Source: an uncultured Actinomycetes bacterium
GTDB taxonomy: Bacteria; Actinomycetota; Actinomycetes; Nanopelagicales; Nanopelagicaceae
Assembly: GCA_903850565.1 (NCBI GenBank)
Contig: CAINLV010000051.1
Location: 1 to 64,000, forward strand
Reading direction: 5' to 3'
Length of the DNA: 64,000 nt
Each line of letters opens with the position of its first letter. Position 1 is the first letter of the stretch. The notes beneath the pieces are model-generated. The model was not told the origin of the DNA and ran no database searches. It worked only from the letters and a program-made list of their open reading frames with translations. Shown here piece after piece: positions 17,355-28,065 of this stretch. A program made the translations under genes and the position numbers.

Positions 17355-18554
17355 CTACTCCGCTAATGCCGCCAGTTCGCCTTCGGCAAGGCGAATCTTG
17401 ATCACTTCGCCTGAAATCACATTCTTTGGATTTCGCAGGATTTGGCCATCACTTTTTTGGACGACGGCATAGCCACGATCCAAAGTAGCTTGTGGGGAGA
17501 GGGCCCGGACTTGGTAATTGAGATTTGAAATCTCTTCCCGCCCCAGTAGTAGCCGGGCGCTGGTGCTGCGGAAACTGCGATCTAATAAACCGGAGATAAC
17601 TTCGCGCCGCGAGGAAATTAAAGTGAAGGGGTCTTGCAGGACCGGGCGATCGCGCAGTCCAGTAATTCGTGACTTTTCAAAGGTGAGCAAACTAGCGATG
17701 GTTCTAAAGGCACGTTGTTGAAGGTTGGTAATTTTCTGCAACTCTTCGGCCATATCTGGGACAACTTTTTTTCCAGCATCGGTCGGCGTCGAAGCCCGCC
17801 AATCGGCTACCAAATCCAAAAGAGGTGCATCCTTTTCATGGCCAATGGCGCTGACAATTGGGGTTTTGGCACCAGCTACCAAGCGAACTAAACCTTCGTC
17901 TGAGAACGGAAGTAGGTCTTCAAAGGAACCGCCACCTCTGGTGATGATGATGACTTCAACATCTGGATTGGCATCTAACTCTTTTAGAGCCGTAGAGACT
18001 TCGACCACCGCAGCGGCACCTTGCACCGCAACTTCGCGGATTTCAAATCTGACTGCAGGCCAACGTCGTTTGGCATTTTCAACTACATCTTTTTCGGCAT
18101 CGCTATTTCTGCCGCAAATCAATCCAATTGCTTTTGGTAAAAAAGGTAACGATTGCTTTCGGTCAGTGTCGAATAAACCTTCAGCCGCTAAAACCGATTT
18201 CAGATGTTCCAAGCGAGCCAATAATTCACCGACACCGACTTGTCGAATCTCTTTGACATTGAGCGAGAGTGAACCATTTTTCGAATACCAAGAAACTTTG
18301 GAATGCATGACGACCCGAGCATTTTGGGCCAAAGGTTGAACCGCATCCAATACTGACCTGTGGCACATAATGGAAAGGCTCATATCGGCACTGACGTCTC
18401 GAAGTCTCATGAAGACCATGGGGGCGCCGGGTCTGACCGTGACCTCGGAGAGTTCGCCTTCAATCCAGACTGGACCCAGTTTGGCCAGGTATTCACCAAT
18501 CGACTGCGAAATGACGCGGACTGGGACCGGATTTTCACTTGAAGTTTCGAGCAT
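17355..18554 (-). CDS. xseA: exodeoxyribonuclease VII large subunit
   Basis: A 399-residue protein. The N-terminal OB-fold (about 10-110) has [25 protein letters not shown]. The catalytic region has [38 protein letters not shown] and [28 protein letters not shown], the XseA signature. A short C-terminal segment ([14 protein letters not shown]) ends the protein. It degrades single-stranded DNA bidirectionally with XseB. The start lies only 26 nt from the divergent ispH start, so the promoters must overlap or lie inside coding sequence. Confidence 0.95.
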   Translation of the reverse strand: MLETSSENPVPVRVISQSIGEYLAKLGPVWIEGELSEVTVRPGAPMVFMRLRDVSADMSLSIMCHRSVLDAVQPLAQNARVVMHSKVSWYSKNGSLSLNVKEIRQVGVGELLARLEHLKSVLAAEGLFDTDRKQSLPFLPKAIGLICGRNSDAEKDVVENAKRRWPAVRFEIREVAVQGAAAVVEVSTALKELDANPDVEVIIITRGGGSFEDLLPFSDEGLVRLVAGAKTPIVSAIGHEKDAPLLDLVADWRASTPTDAGKKVVPDMAEELQKITNLQQRAFRTIASLLTFEKSRITGLRDRPVLQDPFTLISSRREVISGLLDRSFRSTSARLLLGREEISNLNYQVRALSPQATLDRGYAVVQKSDGQILRNPKNVISGEVIKIRLAEGELAALAE

Positions 18555-18580
18555 GGATCGATCCTAATAGGATTGCCGAC

Positions 18581-19546
18581 ATGGCTAAAAGAGTTCTCCT
18601 TGCCGCGCCGCGTGGATACTGCGCTGGCGTTGACCGCGCCGTTGTCACGGTGGAAAAGTCCTTGGAGCTCTACGGAGCACCTGTCTATGTCCGCAAGCAG
18701 ATCGTTCATAACAAGCATGTTGTGGCCACCTTAGAAGCCCGTGGCGCGATCTTTGTAGAGGAAACCGATGAAGTTCCAGAAGGTTCAATTGTGGTCTTCT
18801 CTGCCCACGGTGTCTCGCCAGCAGTGCATGCCCATGCAGCCGAGCGAAATTTAAAAACTATCGATGCAACCTGTCCGTTGGTGACCAAAGTTCATCATGA
18901 AGTAAAGCGATTTGCTTCAGAGGATTTGGATATCTTTTTGATTGGCCATGAAGGCCATGAAGAAGTAGAAGGTACTGCTGGTGAAGCACCTGCTCATGTG
19001 GTGGTTGTCGATGGTTTAGAAGCCGTAGATAAAGTTCAAGTACGCGATCCCAACAAAGTCGCTTGGTTGTCACAGACCACACTAAGCGTTGATGAAACTC
19101 TGGCCACGGTCGCTGGACTTCGTAAGCGTTTTCCAAATTTGATGGACCCACCTAGCGATGACATTTGCTATGCGACCCAAAACCGCCAAGTTGCCATTAA
19201 AAAGATTGCGCCCGAATCGGATTTAGTAATTGTCGTAGGCTCAGTGAACTCTTCGAACTCAGTCCGTCTAGTTGAAGTTTCCTTGGAATATGGCGCCAAA
19301 GCCGCCTACTTAGTGGATTTTGCGGCAGAGGTAAAAGAAGAATGGTTGGTTGGCGTAGAGACTATTGGGGTTACTAGTGGCGCATCAGTGCCGGAAATAT
19401 TAGTAAGCGATTTATTGAAGTGGTTGGCAGAGCGCGGTTTTTCCGATGTGGAAACCGTTACTGCAATGGAAGAGCATTTACTTTTTGCCATCCCACCAGA
19501 GTTGCGAAAAGATCTTCGCCAAGCTGGGTTAAACGAATCACACTGA
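18581..19546 (+). CDS. ispH: 4-hydroxy-3-methylbut-2-enyl diphosphate reductase
   Basis: A 321-residue IspH (LytB), the last MEP-pathway enzyme, making IPP and DMAPP. The three cluster cysteines lie in [11 protein letters not shown] (C14), [14 protein letters not shown] and [11 protein letters not shown]. HxxH-type substrate residues appear in FSAHGVSP and [12 protein letters not shown]. The ATG at 18581 gives the usual [16 protein letters not shown] start. It ends in a 9-nt convergent overlap with the next gene. It supplies precursors for the prenyltransferase in the same neighbourhood. Confidence 0.96.
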   Translation: MAKRVLLAAPRGYCAGVDRAVVTVEKSLELYGAPVYVRKQIVHNKHVVATLEARGAIFVEETDEVPEGSIVVFSAHGVSPAVHAHAAERNLKTIDATCPLVTKVHHEVKRFASEDLDIFLIGHEGHEEVEGTAGEAPAHVVVVDGLEAVDKVQVRDPNKVAWLSQTTLSVDETLATVAGLRKRFPNLMDPPSDDICYATQNRQVAIKKIAPESDLVIVVGSVNSSNSVRLVEVSLEYGAKAAYLVDFAAEVKEEWLVGVETIGVTSGASVPEILVSDLLKWLAERGFSDVETVTAMEEHLLFAIPPELRKDLRQAGLNESH

Positions 19547-19960
19547 TTTCGAAGTTTTACGATTTTCGCTGCGCATTTTAAGAAGGTGAATGATCCAGCC
19601 GATTCCGGCGCCGATCACCAGAAATGGTGCGACCCCAGCCAAACTGGTTACTAAATCCAAACCAATTTTTGTGACTTTTAATCCGACTCCGCCAACGGTA
19701 ATCATCAGAAAAATTGTCGCGACTAGAAATGATATTGGCGGATTAACAACCGCTGAATACGAAGTTCCGTTGCGTCCTAGGTAGAGTCCACCAGCAAAGG
19801 CGATAAGCAAGGCAACCCCGGTTATGACGCCAACTTTGGTGAATCGATACTCAATGAATTCGGCCAGCAGGATCAGCAGAAACTGCAGGACAATCACGCC
19901 AGGAACGGTTAGTCCCGGTCCTTTGATTGGCTTGGGCAGCGCCTTTAAATCCGCGGTCAT
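19538..19960 (-). CDS. small four-helix membrane protein, DUF6542-like
   Basis: A 140-residue protein with four predicted membrane helices and a basic C-terminal tail ([12 protein letters not shown]). The N-terminal [19 protein letters not shown], followed by a second helix, GLYLGRNG and [15 protein letters not shown], resembles DUF6542 proteins often found beside xseA/ispH in actinobacteria. Function unknown. It has a GGGAGAA Shine-Dalgarno and a 19-nt gap after rmuC, so the two are probably co-transcribed. Confidence 0.7.
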   Translation of the reverse strand: MTADLKALPKPIKGPGLTVPGVIVLQFLLILLAEFIEYRFTKVGVITGVALLIAFAGGLYLGRNGTSYSAVVNPPISFLVATIFLMITVGGVGLKVTKIGLDLVTSLAGVAPFLVIGAGIGWIIHLLKMRSENRKTSKSV

Positions 19961-19979
19961 GGTTCGTATTCTCCCTTAT

Positions 19980-21209
19980 TTAGTCGCTAAGTTCCGAATC
20001 GGAATCTTCATCATCATCTAGTAGGGCGGCTTCCAGTTCCAAGGGAGTGTCGCCACCGGCAATCTTGATGATCCGGAGGTCATCTTCTATCGCATCAATC
20101 GCCTTTAATTTCGATGTGGCTGGTACTCCTAGCGAGACCATCTTTCGGGCCGGACGGAGCATGTTCTCTTCGGCACTTTGGATGAGGTCGTTATATGCGC
20201 CCTCAGTGGATTTTATAGATTGTCCAAGTTTGGCGATCTTCTGATGGACGCGCCCTACCCGCTTGAGAAGTTCACCAGCAAGTTCAGTAATGGCAGCCGC
20301 GTTGTGCGCCATATCGGATTGGTTAAATACAAATGCCACTGTACGAAGTAACGCCATCATGGTTGTGGGTGTTGCGATGGTGACCCCTTTTTCGAATGCC
20401 TTATTGAGAAGTGAAGGATCGGCCTCCATCGCCTCCGAAAGAATGGATTCGAATGGCGCGAAGAGAACTACGTAATCCGGAGACTGCGAGATCTCCGAGT
20501 AACCGCGTTTGGCAAGTGCATTGACATGGCCCATCAAATCTTTCGCGTGGGCTTGCATGAATTCGCTTCGCTTTACTTTGTCGGTCTCAACGATGCCCTC
20601 TATGAAGCGGTCGAACGGGAATTTAGAATCGATGAAGATTTCTGCACCACCCGGAATGGCAATCTTGATATCGGGCTTGCTGATCCGGGCATCGGTGGTT
20701 CGGTAATCTTGTTTGAAGAAATGAATGCCTTCCAACAGGCCAGAATCTTCCAAAAGTCGTTCCAATTGGGTCTCGCCATATTTTCCGCGAGTAGCGGGAT
20801 TGGAAAGTGCTCCAGCTAACTTTGCAGTTTCCAAGAGCAAACTTTCATTACCTACCTTCATATTTTCCATCTGCTCTTTAAGTCCGGCTTCGGCCTTTAC
20901 TCGGTTGAGTTCGGCATCGCGTGATTGCGCCGTGAGGGTGGCCATATTCTCGTTGACCGCTTTTAAGGTTTCATCCAGGCGAATATTTTGGGCGTTCTCG
21001 TTCGAAAGCGCACTCAGTTGCGAAGCCAAGAGGGAAGCCCGGGCTTGCTCGGCAGCGATATTGGCCATCTGGGTCTGGACGTTGGCGTTGAGCGTGGCGA
21101 TTTGAGCCGCACTCTCTTGAGATTTCACCTTCGAGCGCAAGATTCCGATCAAAACGCCTAAGGCGAGGCCTACGATCATTCCAAGAAGGATTGCTATGCC
21201 TGAATTCAT
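19980..21209 (-). CDS. rmuC: RmuC-family recombination-limiting protein
   Basis: A 409-residue protein with an N-terminal membrane helix (about 3-24), a coiled coil (about 30-125) and the RmuC nuclease-like domain: RGKYGETQLERLLEDSGL, KPDIKIAIPGGAEIFIDSKFPFDRF (PD-(D/E)XK-like core), YVVLFAPFESILSEAM and TTMMALLRTVAF. RmuC limits DNA inversions at short inverted repeats. I chose ATG 21209 because the helix then starts at residue 3. An acidic tail (LLDDDEDSDSELSD) ends the protein. Confidence 0.92.
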   Translation of the reverse strand: MNSGIAILLGMIVGLALGVLIGILRSKVKSQESAAQIATLNANVQTQMANIAAEQARASLLASQLSALSNENAQNIRLDETLKAVNENMATLTAQSRDAELNRVKAEAGLKEQMENMKVGNESLLLETAKLAGALSNPATRGKYGETQLERLLEDSGLLEGIHFFKQDYRTTDARISKPDIKIAIPGGAEIFIDSKFPFDRFIEGIVETDKVKRSEFMQAHAKDLMGHVNALAKRGYSEISQSPDYVVLFAPFESILSEAMEADPSLLNKAFEKGVTIATPTTMMALLRTVAFVFNQSDMAHNAAAITELAGELLKRVGRVHQKIAKLGQSIKSTEGAYNDLIQSAEENMLRPARKMVSLGVPATSKLKAIDAIEDDLRIIKIAGGDTPLELEAALLDDDEDSDSELSD

Positions 21210-21260
21210 AGCCCTATCGTGGCAGGAAGAGGTGACAATCACGCGTAGGCTCTACTCCTC

Positions 21261-22334
21261 GTGAGCCTATCTATTGGAATTGTCGGACTACCCAACGTCG
21301 GTAAGTCCACCCTCTTTAATGCCCTGACGAAAAATAACGTCCTGGCAGCCAACTATCCCTTTGCCACTATTGAGCCAAATACTGGCATCGTGGCAGTTCC
21401 CGAACCTCGGTTGGCCGAACTGGCAAAGATTTTTGGTTCCGAAAAACTTTTACCTGCTCCGGTCACCTTCGTGGATATCGCTGGAATTGTCCGCGGCGCT
21501 TCCGTCGGTGAAGGCTTAGGAAACCAATTCCTGGCCAACATTCGCGAGAGCGATGCCATCTGCCAGGTCATCCGAGTCTTTCGAGATGAAGATGTTGTTC
21601 ATGTCGATGGCGCCGTAGATCCAGCCAAGGATATTGAGACCATTGCAACTGAACTCTGTTTAGCCGATCTGCAAACAATTGAGAAAGCAATTCCGCGGTT
21701 AGAAAAAGAAGCCCGAGTTAATAAAGATCGCGTTCATGTTATTGCTGCCGCAAAAGAGGCGCAGGCAATCTTGAATGAAGGAAAATTGCTCTACGGATCG
21801 AAAATGGATATTAGCGAAATCAAAGAATTGCAATTGATGACCGCCAAACCATTTATTTATGTCTTCAATGTTGATGCTGCTGAACTCTCAGATGACAAAC
21901 TTCGAAAAGAGTTGCAAGAGTTGGTTGCACCATCTGATGCAATTTTCTTAGATGCAAAGACTGAAGCAGAACTTTCGGAATTGGATGAAGCAGATGCGAT
22001 GGAGTTGTTGCAATCCATCGGTTTGGAAGAACCCGGGCTAGCGACTTTGGCCAGAGTTGGGTTTCATACCTTGGGGCTACAGACCTATCTAACCGCAGGA
22101 CCAAAGGAAGCCAGAGCCTGGACAATTCATAAAGGCGACACCGCGCCAATGGCAGCTGGTGTCATTCATACTGATTTTCAAAAAGGCTTTATCAAAGCCG
22201 AAATCGTCGCATATGATGATTTGATTGCTGCAGGCTCCATGTCTGAGGCAAAGGCTCGAGGCAAGGTTCGTATGGAAGGCAAGGAATACATCATGGCTGA
22301 TGGCGATGTCGTGGAGTTTCGATTTAACGTTTAG
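21261..22334 (+). CDS. ychF: YchF/EngD-type ribosome-binding ATPase
   Basis: A 357-residue Obg-family P-loop protein. G1 is GLPNVGKST (8-16), the NYPFATIEPN switch follows, and G3 is FVDIAGIVRGAS, with hydrophobic residues where classic GTPases have Gln. A helical insertion and the C-terminal TGS domain (LQTYLTAGPKEARAWTIHKGDTAPMAAGVIHTDFQKGFIKAE) complete it. YchF binds ribosomes and hydrolyses ATP. The start is GTG with no Shine-Dalgarno; a TAGGCT hexamer 9 nt upstream may indicate a leaderless transcript. Confidence 0.95.
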   Translation: MSLSIGIVGLPNVGKSTLFNALTKNNVLAANYPFATIEPNTGIVAVPEPRLAELAKIFGSEKLLPAPVTFVDIAGIVRGASVGEGLGNQFLANIRESDAICQVIRVFRDEDVVHVDGAVDPAKDIETIATELCLADLQTIEKAIPRLEKEARVNKDRVHVIAAAKEAQAILNEGKLLYGSKMDISEIKELQLMTAKPFIYVFNVDAAELSDDKLRKELQELVAPSDAIFLDAKTEAELSELDEADAMELLQSIGLEEPGLATLARVGFHTLGLQTYLTAGPKEARAWTIHKGDTAPMAAGVIHTDFQKGFIKAEIVAYDDLIAAGSMSEAKARGKVRMEGKEYIMADGDVVEFRFNV

Positions 22335-22373
22335 TTACAAGAACGTCGAAGTAATACCTAAAAGGAGCATCTA

Positions 22374-25300
22374 GTGCGCACTTTCTCACTTCGGATAACA
22401 ATGGCCTTGGCAATGATCCTGGGAGTTCTTACTTCAAACGTGGTGATTTCCACTTCGCATGCAGATACTTCTAGTGAAGTAGTAGTCCACGTTTCCGGTG
22501 TTTATCGAACGCTGGCAGTTGAGCATTTGTTGCTAGACGGTGCCGAACAAACCATGGTGGGCACCGATGACTACGGTTCCTTTGCCTTGGTTTCACCACC
22601 AGTTAGCGGCATGTTGAACCTGAGTTACATCGGACGAAAATTTGATCCAATTGATGTAACAAATGTAAAAGAAGTTTGGTTACCGATTCAAGGAACTGCC
22701 GTCGTTACATCTCGCGCAGTAGCACAAGGATATGTTGCAATTTATCTTCCTGAGGCAATCGCTGCTGCGCCGGCAGTTAGTGGTGACCTTTCTGGAAATT
22801 TAATTGCCGGAGCTACTGCTAATGGATACCGACAGTACCAAGCCCCGATAGCAAATACTGCTAAAACTATTTCGGTCACCCTTCCGGGTGAGGCAACCGC
22901 CCATAAAGTTGATATACAAATGTGGGGCGCCGTCTGGTTGAAGCCCAATGATGTTGTCAATTACTACTCTCAGAGTTTCGCGGATGGATTTGCCACTATT
23001 CACTATCACCGACCTGATGCAAAATATGACGGTTGGGTAATGCACTTGTGGGATGGATACAGTCCCACGGCACCCGCTATTACTTGGAGCAGCGGCATGG
23101 TTTCTTCGGGCACTGATGCATGGGGCGTTTTCTGGAAAGTTCCATTAGCAAAAGATGCCCAGAAAATGTCGTACATCATTCATAAAGGTGATACCAAGGA
23201 TGTAAATGCCGACCAGGCTTTGGATCTAATAAATACCGGTGGCGAAGTTTGGTTTATTTCCGGCAATGCAAATTCCGAAGGGGTCCATGTTTACACAACC
23301 CCGGTGTTCAAAGGCGTAGATGCGGATCTAAAAAAGACCAAGGCAATTTGGCTGACACCAAATACAATCGCATGGCCTTACCCACGAACTGGGCCAAATC
23401 AAAAATTCACATTGTTAGCCTCAAAGAGCGCCGGAATTGATGCCGCAGGTCTTAACGCAGACACGGTGAAATACCCATTAACGTGGAACGATAATTTATC
23501 TGAAGCGCTTCTTACTCAATTTCCGTACCTGAGCAAATATGCGTCCTTAACAGTTCCCGACGCCGCTATAAAAGATGTGAAAGATTTGATGAAGGGTCAA
23601 CTGGCAGTGTCTTCTACCGATGACACCGGCGTAGATCTGCTCAAATTGACCGGAGTTCAACTTGGCGATCTTTTGGATTCGGTCTACGACTACAACGGGA
23701 AGTTAGGGATTACCTTTGCTGGAGACATACCCACACTCAAGGTGTGGGCTCCAACTGCCCAAACTGTGACTCTGGTTCGCTACCTCAAAGATGGCTCTGC
23801 GGAAAGAACCCTCCTCACTTTGGATTCGGACACTGGCGTTTGGACCGCTGTTGGTAAAGCAGATTGGAAGAACACATTCTTCAATTATGAAGTCAATGTC
23901 TATTCACCAATTGCCGGAGCCTTTGTCACAAATACCGTGATTGATCCCTACTCGGTCGCACTTTCCACGAACAGCAAGACCAGCATGATTGCCGATCTCA
24001 ACGATCCCGCCACCATGCCGGCTAATTTCAAGACTTTAGTGAAACCGAAGTTAAACTCCATTGCCGACACCAGCATTTATGAATTGCAGGTGCGAGATTT
24101 CAGTGCGACAGATGCCTCCGTTCCTGTCGCTCAGCGCGGAAAATACTTAGCATTTACAGCTAAGAAATCTAACGGCATGAAACATTTGGCTGACCTAGCC
24201 AAGGCCGGCCTCACTCACATCCACCTTCTGCCTATATTTGATTTCGCAACAGTTAACGAAAATCCAAATATGCAGTCGGAACCAAATCTTGCTGCCCTGA
24301 AAGCTGCAAAGCCAGTCAGCGATACTCAACAAAAAATAGTCTCTAGTTCGTCCGGAACAGATGCTTACAACTGGGGTTATGACCCGCTCAGTTTCAATGT
24401 TCCCGAAGGTTCTTATGCATCCAATGCAGAAGGCGCCACACGAACCAAGGAACTTCGAAGTGCGGTCGCCTCACTCAATTCCGTAGGCCTTCGAGTCATT
24501 ATGGATGTGGTTTATAACCACACCAATGCTTCCGGACAATCCGCCAATTCCACTTTCGACAAGATTGTTCCTGGTTATTACTACCGACTGGCTGCAGATG
24601 GCACAGTCTTTAACTCGACATGTTGTGCCAACACGGCAACTGAACGCAAAATGATGGCTAAATTTGTTCGGGAATCTATTTTACTTTGGGCTACTCAATA
24701 CAAGATTGATGGCTTCCGATTCGACATCATGGGCCACATGCCAAAGGAACTTTTGGTCAACATCCGCAAGGATTTAGATGCCTTGACTTTGAAGAAAGAT
24801 GGCATCGAAGGTTCAAAGGTTGTTCTCTACGGCGAGGGCTGGAATTTTGGCGAAGTAGCGAGCAATGCGCGCTTTGTACAAGCTACTCAAGCCGAACTAG
24901 CGGGAACCGGGATAGGTACTTTTAACGATCGACTCCGAGATGCAGTTCGGGGCGGCGGAACATTCGACACGAATCCAAATATCCAAGGATATGGTTCTGG
25001 GCTTTATACCAACTTCAATGGAGATCTCGATGCCAATGGAAATATTCCAGGGCAGAAATTAAAGTTATTGAGTCTTACCGACCGCGTAAAACTTGGATTG
25101 GTTGGACAGTTGGCTCAGTACCAATTGGTGGATTCCACAGGTGAAAAAGTTGCCGGCGCCGACCTGGCCTATAACGGTCAAGATTCCGGTTACACAGCAT
25201 CGCCAATTGAATCCATCAACTATGTCGATAGCCATGACAATTTAATTCTCTTTGATTCCTTGGCATATAAATTGCCACTGAAAACGACCGCTGCAAATCG

Positions 25301-25967
25301 GGCTCGGTACCAAGTATTTTCGCTATCCACTTCTTTGCTCAGTCAAGGTATTCCGTTTATGGCAGCTGGTTCGGATCTACTTCATTCGAAATCTCTGGAT
25401 AAAGATTCATACGATTCGGGGGACTGGTTCAACGCGATTGACTGGACCGGGAAAGACAACGGACTAGGACATGGATTGCCAAACTTTGAAAAGAATGGCG
25501 CCCAATATTCATGGGCCACGAAAGTTCTGAACACACCAACCGTTAAGCCGCTACAAGTAAATGCATTGGCAGCAAGTGCCATGATTCAGGATCTGCTCAA
25601 ATTACGTTATTCATCACCCTTGTTTAGATTAGGTACCGCAAAGAATGTGATGGATCGGGTCCAGTTCTTGACTGACGGCCCAAACCAAATTCCTGGTGTG
25701 ATTGTCATGCGAATCGTGGATCAAGGCGCGAAGGGATATAGCAAACTGGCCGATTTGGATAAGAAAGTGAAGTCAGAGATCGTGGTCTTCAATGGCAGCA
25801 ATGCCAAAGTTTCCATAGCCTTCTCCCAACTTAAGGGACTTTCGATTTCGCTCAATCCAATTCAGAAAACCAGTTCTGATCCCACAATCAAGAGTGCGAC
25901 TTTCACCGCTTCCAGTGGCACCCTTTCAGTTCCTGCCATATCGACCGCGGTTTTCACGGAGAATTAA
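22374..25967 (+). CDS. pulA: secreted type I pullulanase (GH13)
   Basis: A 1197-residue exported enzyme that cleaves alpha-1,6 links in pullulan, starch or glycogen. The N-terminal signal sequence ends near STSHADT. Repeated carbohydrate-binding-like modules (pullulanase-associated, about 35-330, with YDGWVMHLWDGY) precede a CBM48-like domain (LKVWAPTAQTVTLVRYL). The GH13 barrel has YNWGYDPLSFNVPEGSYAS, VIMDVVYNHT, GFRFDIMGH (nucleophile Asp), VLYGEGWNFG (acid Glu) and YVDSHDN. A C-terminal beta domain closes it. The start is GTG after an AGGAG site. No sugar transporter is adjacent. Confidence 0.93.
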   Translation: MRTFSLRITMALAMILGVLTSNVVISTSHADTSSEVVVHVSGVYRTLAVEHLLLDGAEQTMVGTDDYGSFALVSPPVSGMLNLSYIGRKFDPIDVTNVKEVWLPIQGTAVVTSRAVAQGYVAIYLPEAIAAAPAVSGDLSGNLIAGATANGYRQYQAPIANTAKTISVTLPGEATAHKVDIQMWGAVWLKPNDVVNYYSQSFADGFATIHYHRPDAKYDGWVMHLWDGYSPTAPAITWSSGMVSSGTDAWGVFWKVPLAKDAQKMSYIIHKGDTKDVNADQALDLINTGGEVWFISGNANSEGVHVYTTPVFKGVDADLKKTKAIWLTPNTIAWPYPRTGPNQKFTLLASKSAGIDAAGLNADTVKYPLTWNDNLSEALLTQFPYLSKYASLTVPDAAIKDVKDLMKGQLAVSSTDDTGVDLLKLTGVQLGDLLDSVYDYNGKLGITFAGDIPTLKVWAPTAQTVTLVRYLKDGSAERTLLTLDSDTGVWTAVGKADWKNTFFNYEVNVYSPIAGAFVTNTVIDPYSVALSTNSKTSMIADLNDPATMPANFKTLVKPKLNSIADTSIYELQVRDFSATDASVPVAQRGKYLAFTAKKSNGMKHLADLAKAGLTHIHLLPIFDFATVNENPNMQSEPNLAALKAAKPVSDTQQKIVSSSSGTDAYNWGYDPLSFNVPEGSYASNAEGATRTKELRSAVASLNSVGLRVIMDVVYNHTNASGQSANSTFDKIVPGYYYRLAADGTVFNSTCCANTATERKMMAKFVRESILLWATQYKIDGFRFDIMGHMPKELLVNIRKDLDALTLKKDGIEGSKVVLYGEGWNFGEVASNARFVQATQAELAGTGIGTFNDRLRDAVRGGGTFDTNPNIQGYGSGLYTNFNGDLDANGNIPGQKLKLLSLTDRVKLGLVGQLAQYQLVDSTGEKVAGADLAYNGQDSGYTASPIESINYVDSHDNLILFDSLAYKLPLKTTAANRARYQVFSLSTSLLSQGIPFMAAGSDLLHSKSLDKDSYDSGDWFNAIDWTGKDNGLGHGLPNFEKNGAQYSWATKVLNTPTVKPLQVNALAASAMIQDLLKLRYSSPLFRLGTAKNVMDRVQFLTDGPNQIPGVIVMRIVDQGAKGYSKLADLDKKVKSEIVVFNGSNAKVSIAFSQLKGLSISLNPIQKTSSDPTIKSATFTASSGTLSVPAISTAVFTEN

Positions 25968-26124
25968 GCGCAGATTGGGTATATACCAGCCTGTCGGTTA
26001 AACTCTGAGCCTGATTGGAACGGTTTCCAGTCTGAGATCCCTGGTCTCATGAGAATTTTCATGTATGCCCTTTGTGTCTTTTATCAAGCAGTGTCCGTTG
26101 TCTATAGAGTGGAATTTAGGGTCA

Positions 26125-28038
26125 ATGTCTAACATCGAATTCGCGCAGCCGAAAAATCCGAACCTTACTGGTGAGCTAAAGAAGCGCGACGAACTTCGTA
26201 ACGTTGCCATCATCGCTCACGTTGACCATGGCAAGACCACCCTCGTAGATGCCATGTTGTGGCAGTCCGGTGCATTCGCTGCCTACAAGGAACAAGGCGA
26301 AGGCAAGGACCGAGTCATGGACTCGATGGACCTTGAGCGCGAAAAGGGAATTACCATTTTGGCCAAGAACACCGCAGTAAAGCGCGGCGCTCAGATCGTT
26401 AACATTATTGATACTCCAGGCCACGCAGACTTTGGTGGCGAAGTAGAGCGTGGCTTAGAAATGGTCGATGGCGTCATCCTTTTGGTAGATGCTTCTGAAG
26501 GCCCACTTCCACAAACACGTTTCGTTCTCCGCAAAGCACTAGAGAAGAACTTGCCCGTTATTTTGTTGATCAACAAAGTTGACCGTCATGACTCTCGAAT
26601 TGCTGAAGTTGTTGACGAGACTTATGAACTTTTCTTGGACTTAGATGCCAACGAACGTCAGATTGAATTTCCAATCGTTTATGCCTCCGCAAAAGCTGGT
26701 CGTGCATCTTTAAATCGCCCAGAAAATGGCGAAATGCCAGATCACGAAAACTTAGACATTCTTTTCGACACAATCTTTAACACGATCCCAGCTCCGGTTT
26801 ATCATGAAGGTGCACCGCTGCAGGCACACGTCACCAACTTGGACTCATCTCCATACCTAGGCCGACTTGCTTTGTGCCGCGTTCGCGAAGGCGTTATCAA
26901 AAAGGGCCAGATGGCGCTTTGGATGAAGACCGATGGAACTACCGAGCGAGTAAAGATTTCCGAACTACTTATCACTGAAGGTTTAGAGCGCGTTCCAGCG
27001 CTAGAAGCTGGCCCTGGCGACATCATCGCTGTTGCTGGTATTGAAACCATTACCTTGGGCGAAACCCTGGCTGATCCAGAGCGACCATTTGCCTTGCCAC
27101 CAATCATCGTTGATGAGCCAAGTATCTCTATGACCGTAGGTATCAATACCTCGCCACTGGCAGGTCAAAGTGGAACTAAGTTAACCGCGCGCTTGGTAAA
27201 GAATCGTTTGGAAGCTGAACTTGTTGGAAATGTTTCGCTTCGAGTCTTGAACACCGATCGTCCAGATACATGGGAAGTACAAGGTCGAGGCGAACTTCAG
27301 CTTGCAGTCTTGGTTGAAATTATGCGCCGTGAAGGTTTTGAACTCACAGTGGGTAAGCCACAGGTTGTTACCAAGATGGTCGATGGAAAACTCCACGAGC
27401 CAATGGAACGTTTAACAATCGATGCCCCAGAAGATTTCCTTGGCGTTATTACTCAATTAATGGCGCTTCGAAAAGGCCGCATGGAACAAATGGTTAACCA
27501 TGGCACCGGTTGGATCCGTTTGGATTACAAGGTTCCTTCTCGTGGCCTGATCGGTTTCCGTACTGAGTTTCTTACTGAGACTCGTGGAACTGGATTACTC
27601 CACCACGTCTTTGATGGTTACGAAGCTTGGCATGGGGAAATCCGCACCCGTCAATCCGGTTCGTTGGTTTCAGATCGTCGAGGCGTCGTAACTTCTTATG
27701 CCCTCTTTACTTTGCAAGAGCGCGGCAGCATCTTCGTTGAAGTTGGTGCCGAAGTTTATGAAGGCATGGTTGTCGGCGAAAACGCTCGCCCAGAAGACAT
27801 GGATGTCAACGCGGTTCGCGAAAAGAAGTTGACCAATATGCGTTCTGCTGGCGCAGATGAATTGGAACGGTTGATTCCGCCAAAGATTCTCAACATGGAA
27901 CAAGCCTTGGAATATTGCCGCGAAGATGAGTGCATCGAAGTAACGCCTAAGTTGGTCCGAGTCCGTAAGGTCAATTTGGATCAAAATGAGCGTGCTCGGG
28001 CTACCGCGCGAACCAAGAAAGCCAATATCAACGCCTAA
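26125..28038 (+). CDS. typA: translational GTPase TypA/BipA
   Basis: A 637-residue ribosome-associated GTPase. G1 is [12 protein letters not shown], switch I contains [16 protein letters not shown]3 is [16 protein letters not shown] and G4 is NKVDR. EF-G-like domains III and V and the BipA-specific C-terminal domain follow ([45 protein letters not shown]). BipA assists late ribosome assembly and stress adaptation. I set the start at ATG 26125 (MSNIEFAQ), because the upstream extension to 26065 is not family-like. Confidence 0.95.
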   Translation: MSNIEFAQPKNPNLTGELKKRDELRNVAIIAHVDHGKTTLVDAMLWQSGAFAAYKEQGEGKDRVMDSMDLEREKGITILAKNTAVKRGAQIVNIIDTPGHADFGGEVERGLEMVDGVILLVDASEGPLPQTRFVLRKALEKNLPVILLINKVDRHDSRIAEVVDETYELFLDLDANERQIEFPIVYASAKAGRASLNRPENGEMPDHENLDILFDTIFNTIPAPVYHEGAPLQAHVTNLDSSPYLGRLALCRVREGVIKKGQMALWMKTDGTTERVKISELLITEGLERVPALEAGPGDIIAVAGIETITLGETLADPERPFALPPIIVDEPSISMTVGINTSPLAGQSGTKLTARLVKNRLEAELVGNVSLRVLNTDRPDTWEVQGRGELQLAVLVEIMRREGFELTVGKPQVVTKMVDGKLHEPMERLTIDAPEDFLGVITQLMALRKGRMEQMVNHGTGWIRLDYKVPSRGLIGFRTEFLTETRGTGLLHHVFDGYEAWHGEIRTRQSGSLVSDRRGVVTSYALFTLQERGSIFVEVGAEVYEGMVVGENARPEDMDVNAVREKKLTNMRSAGADELERLIPPKILNMEQALEYCREDECIEVTPKLVRVRKVNLDQNERARATARTKKANINA

Positions 28039-28065
28039 GTCAGTGGTAGGGGGTTAAATAACCCT

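Noticed and set aside
17725-18339. 204-codon frame antisense to xseA
   Set aside because: xseA carries clear exonuclease VII motifs on the other strand; the antisense product is Ser/Thr/Arg-rich with no motif.
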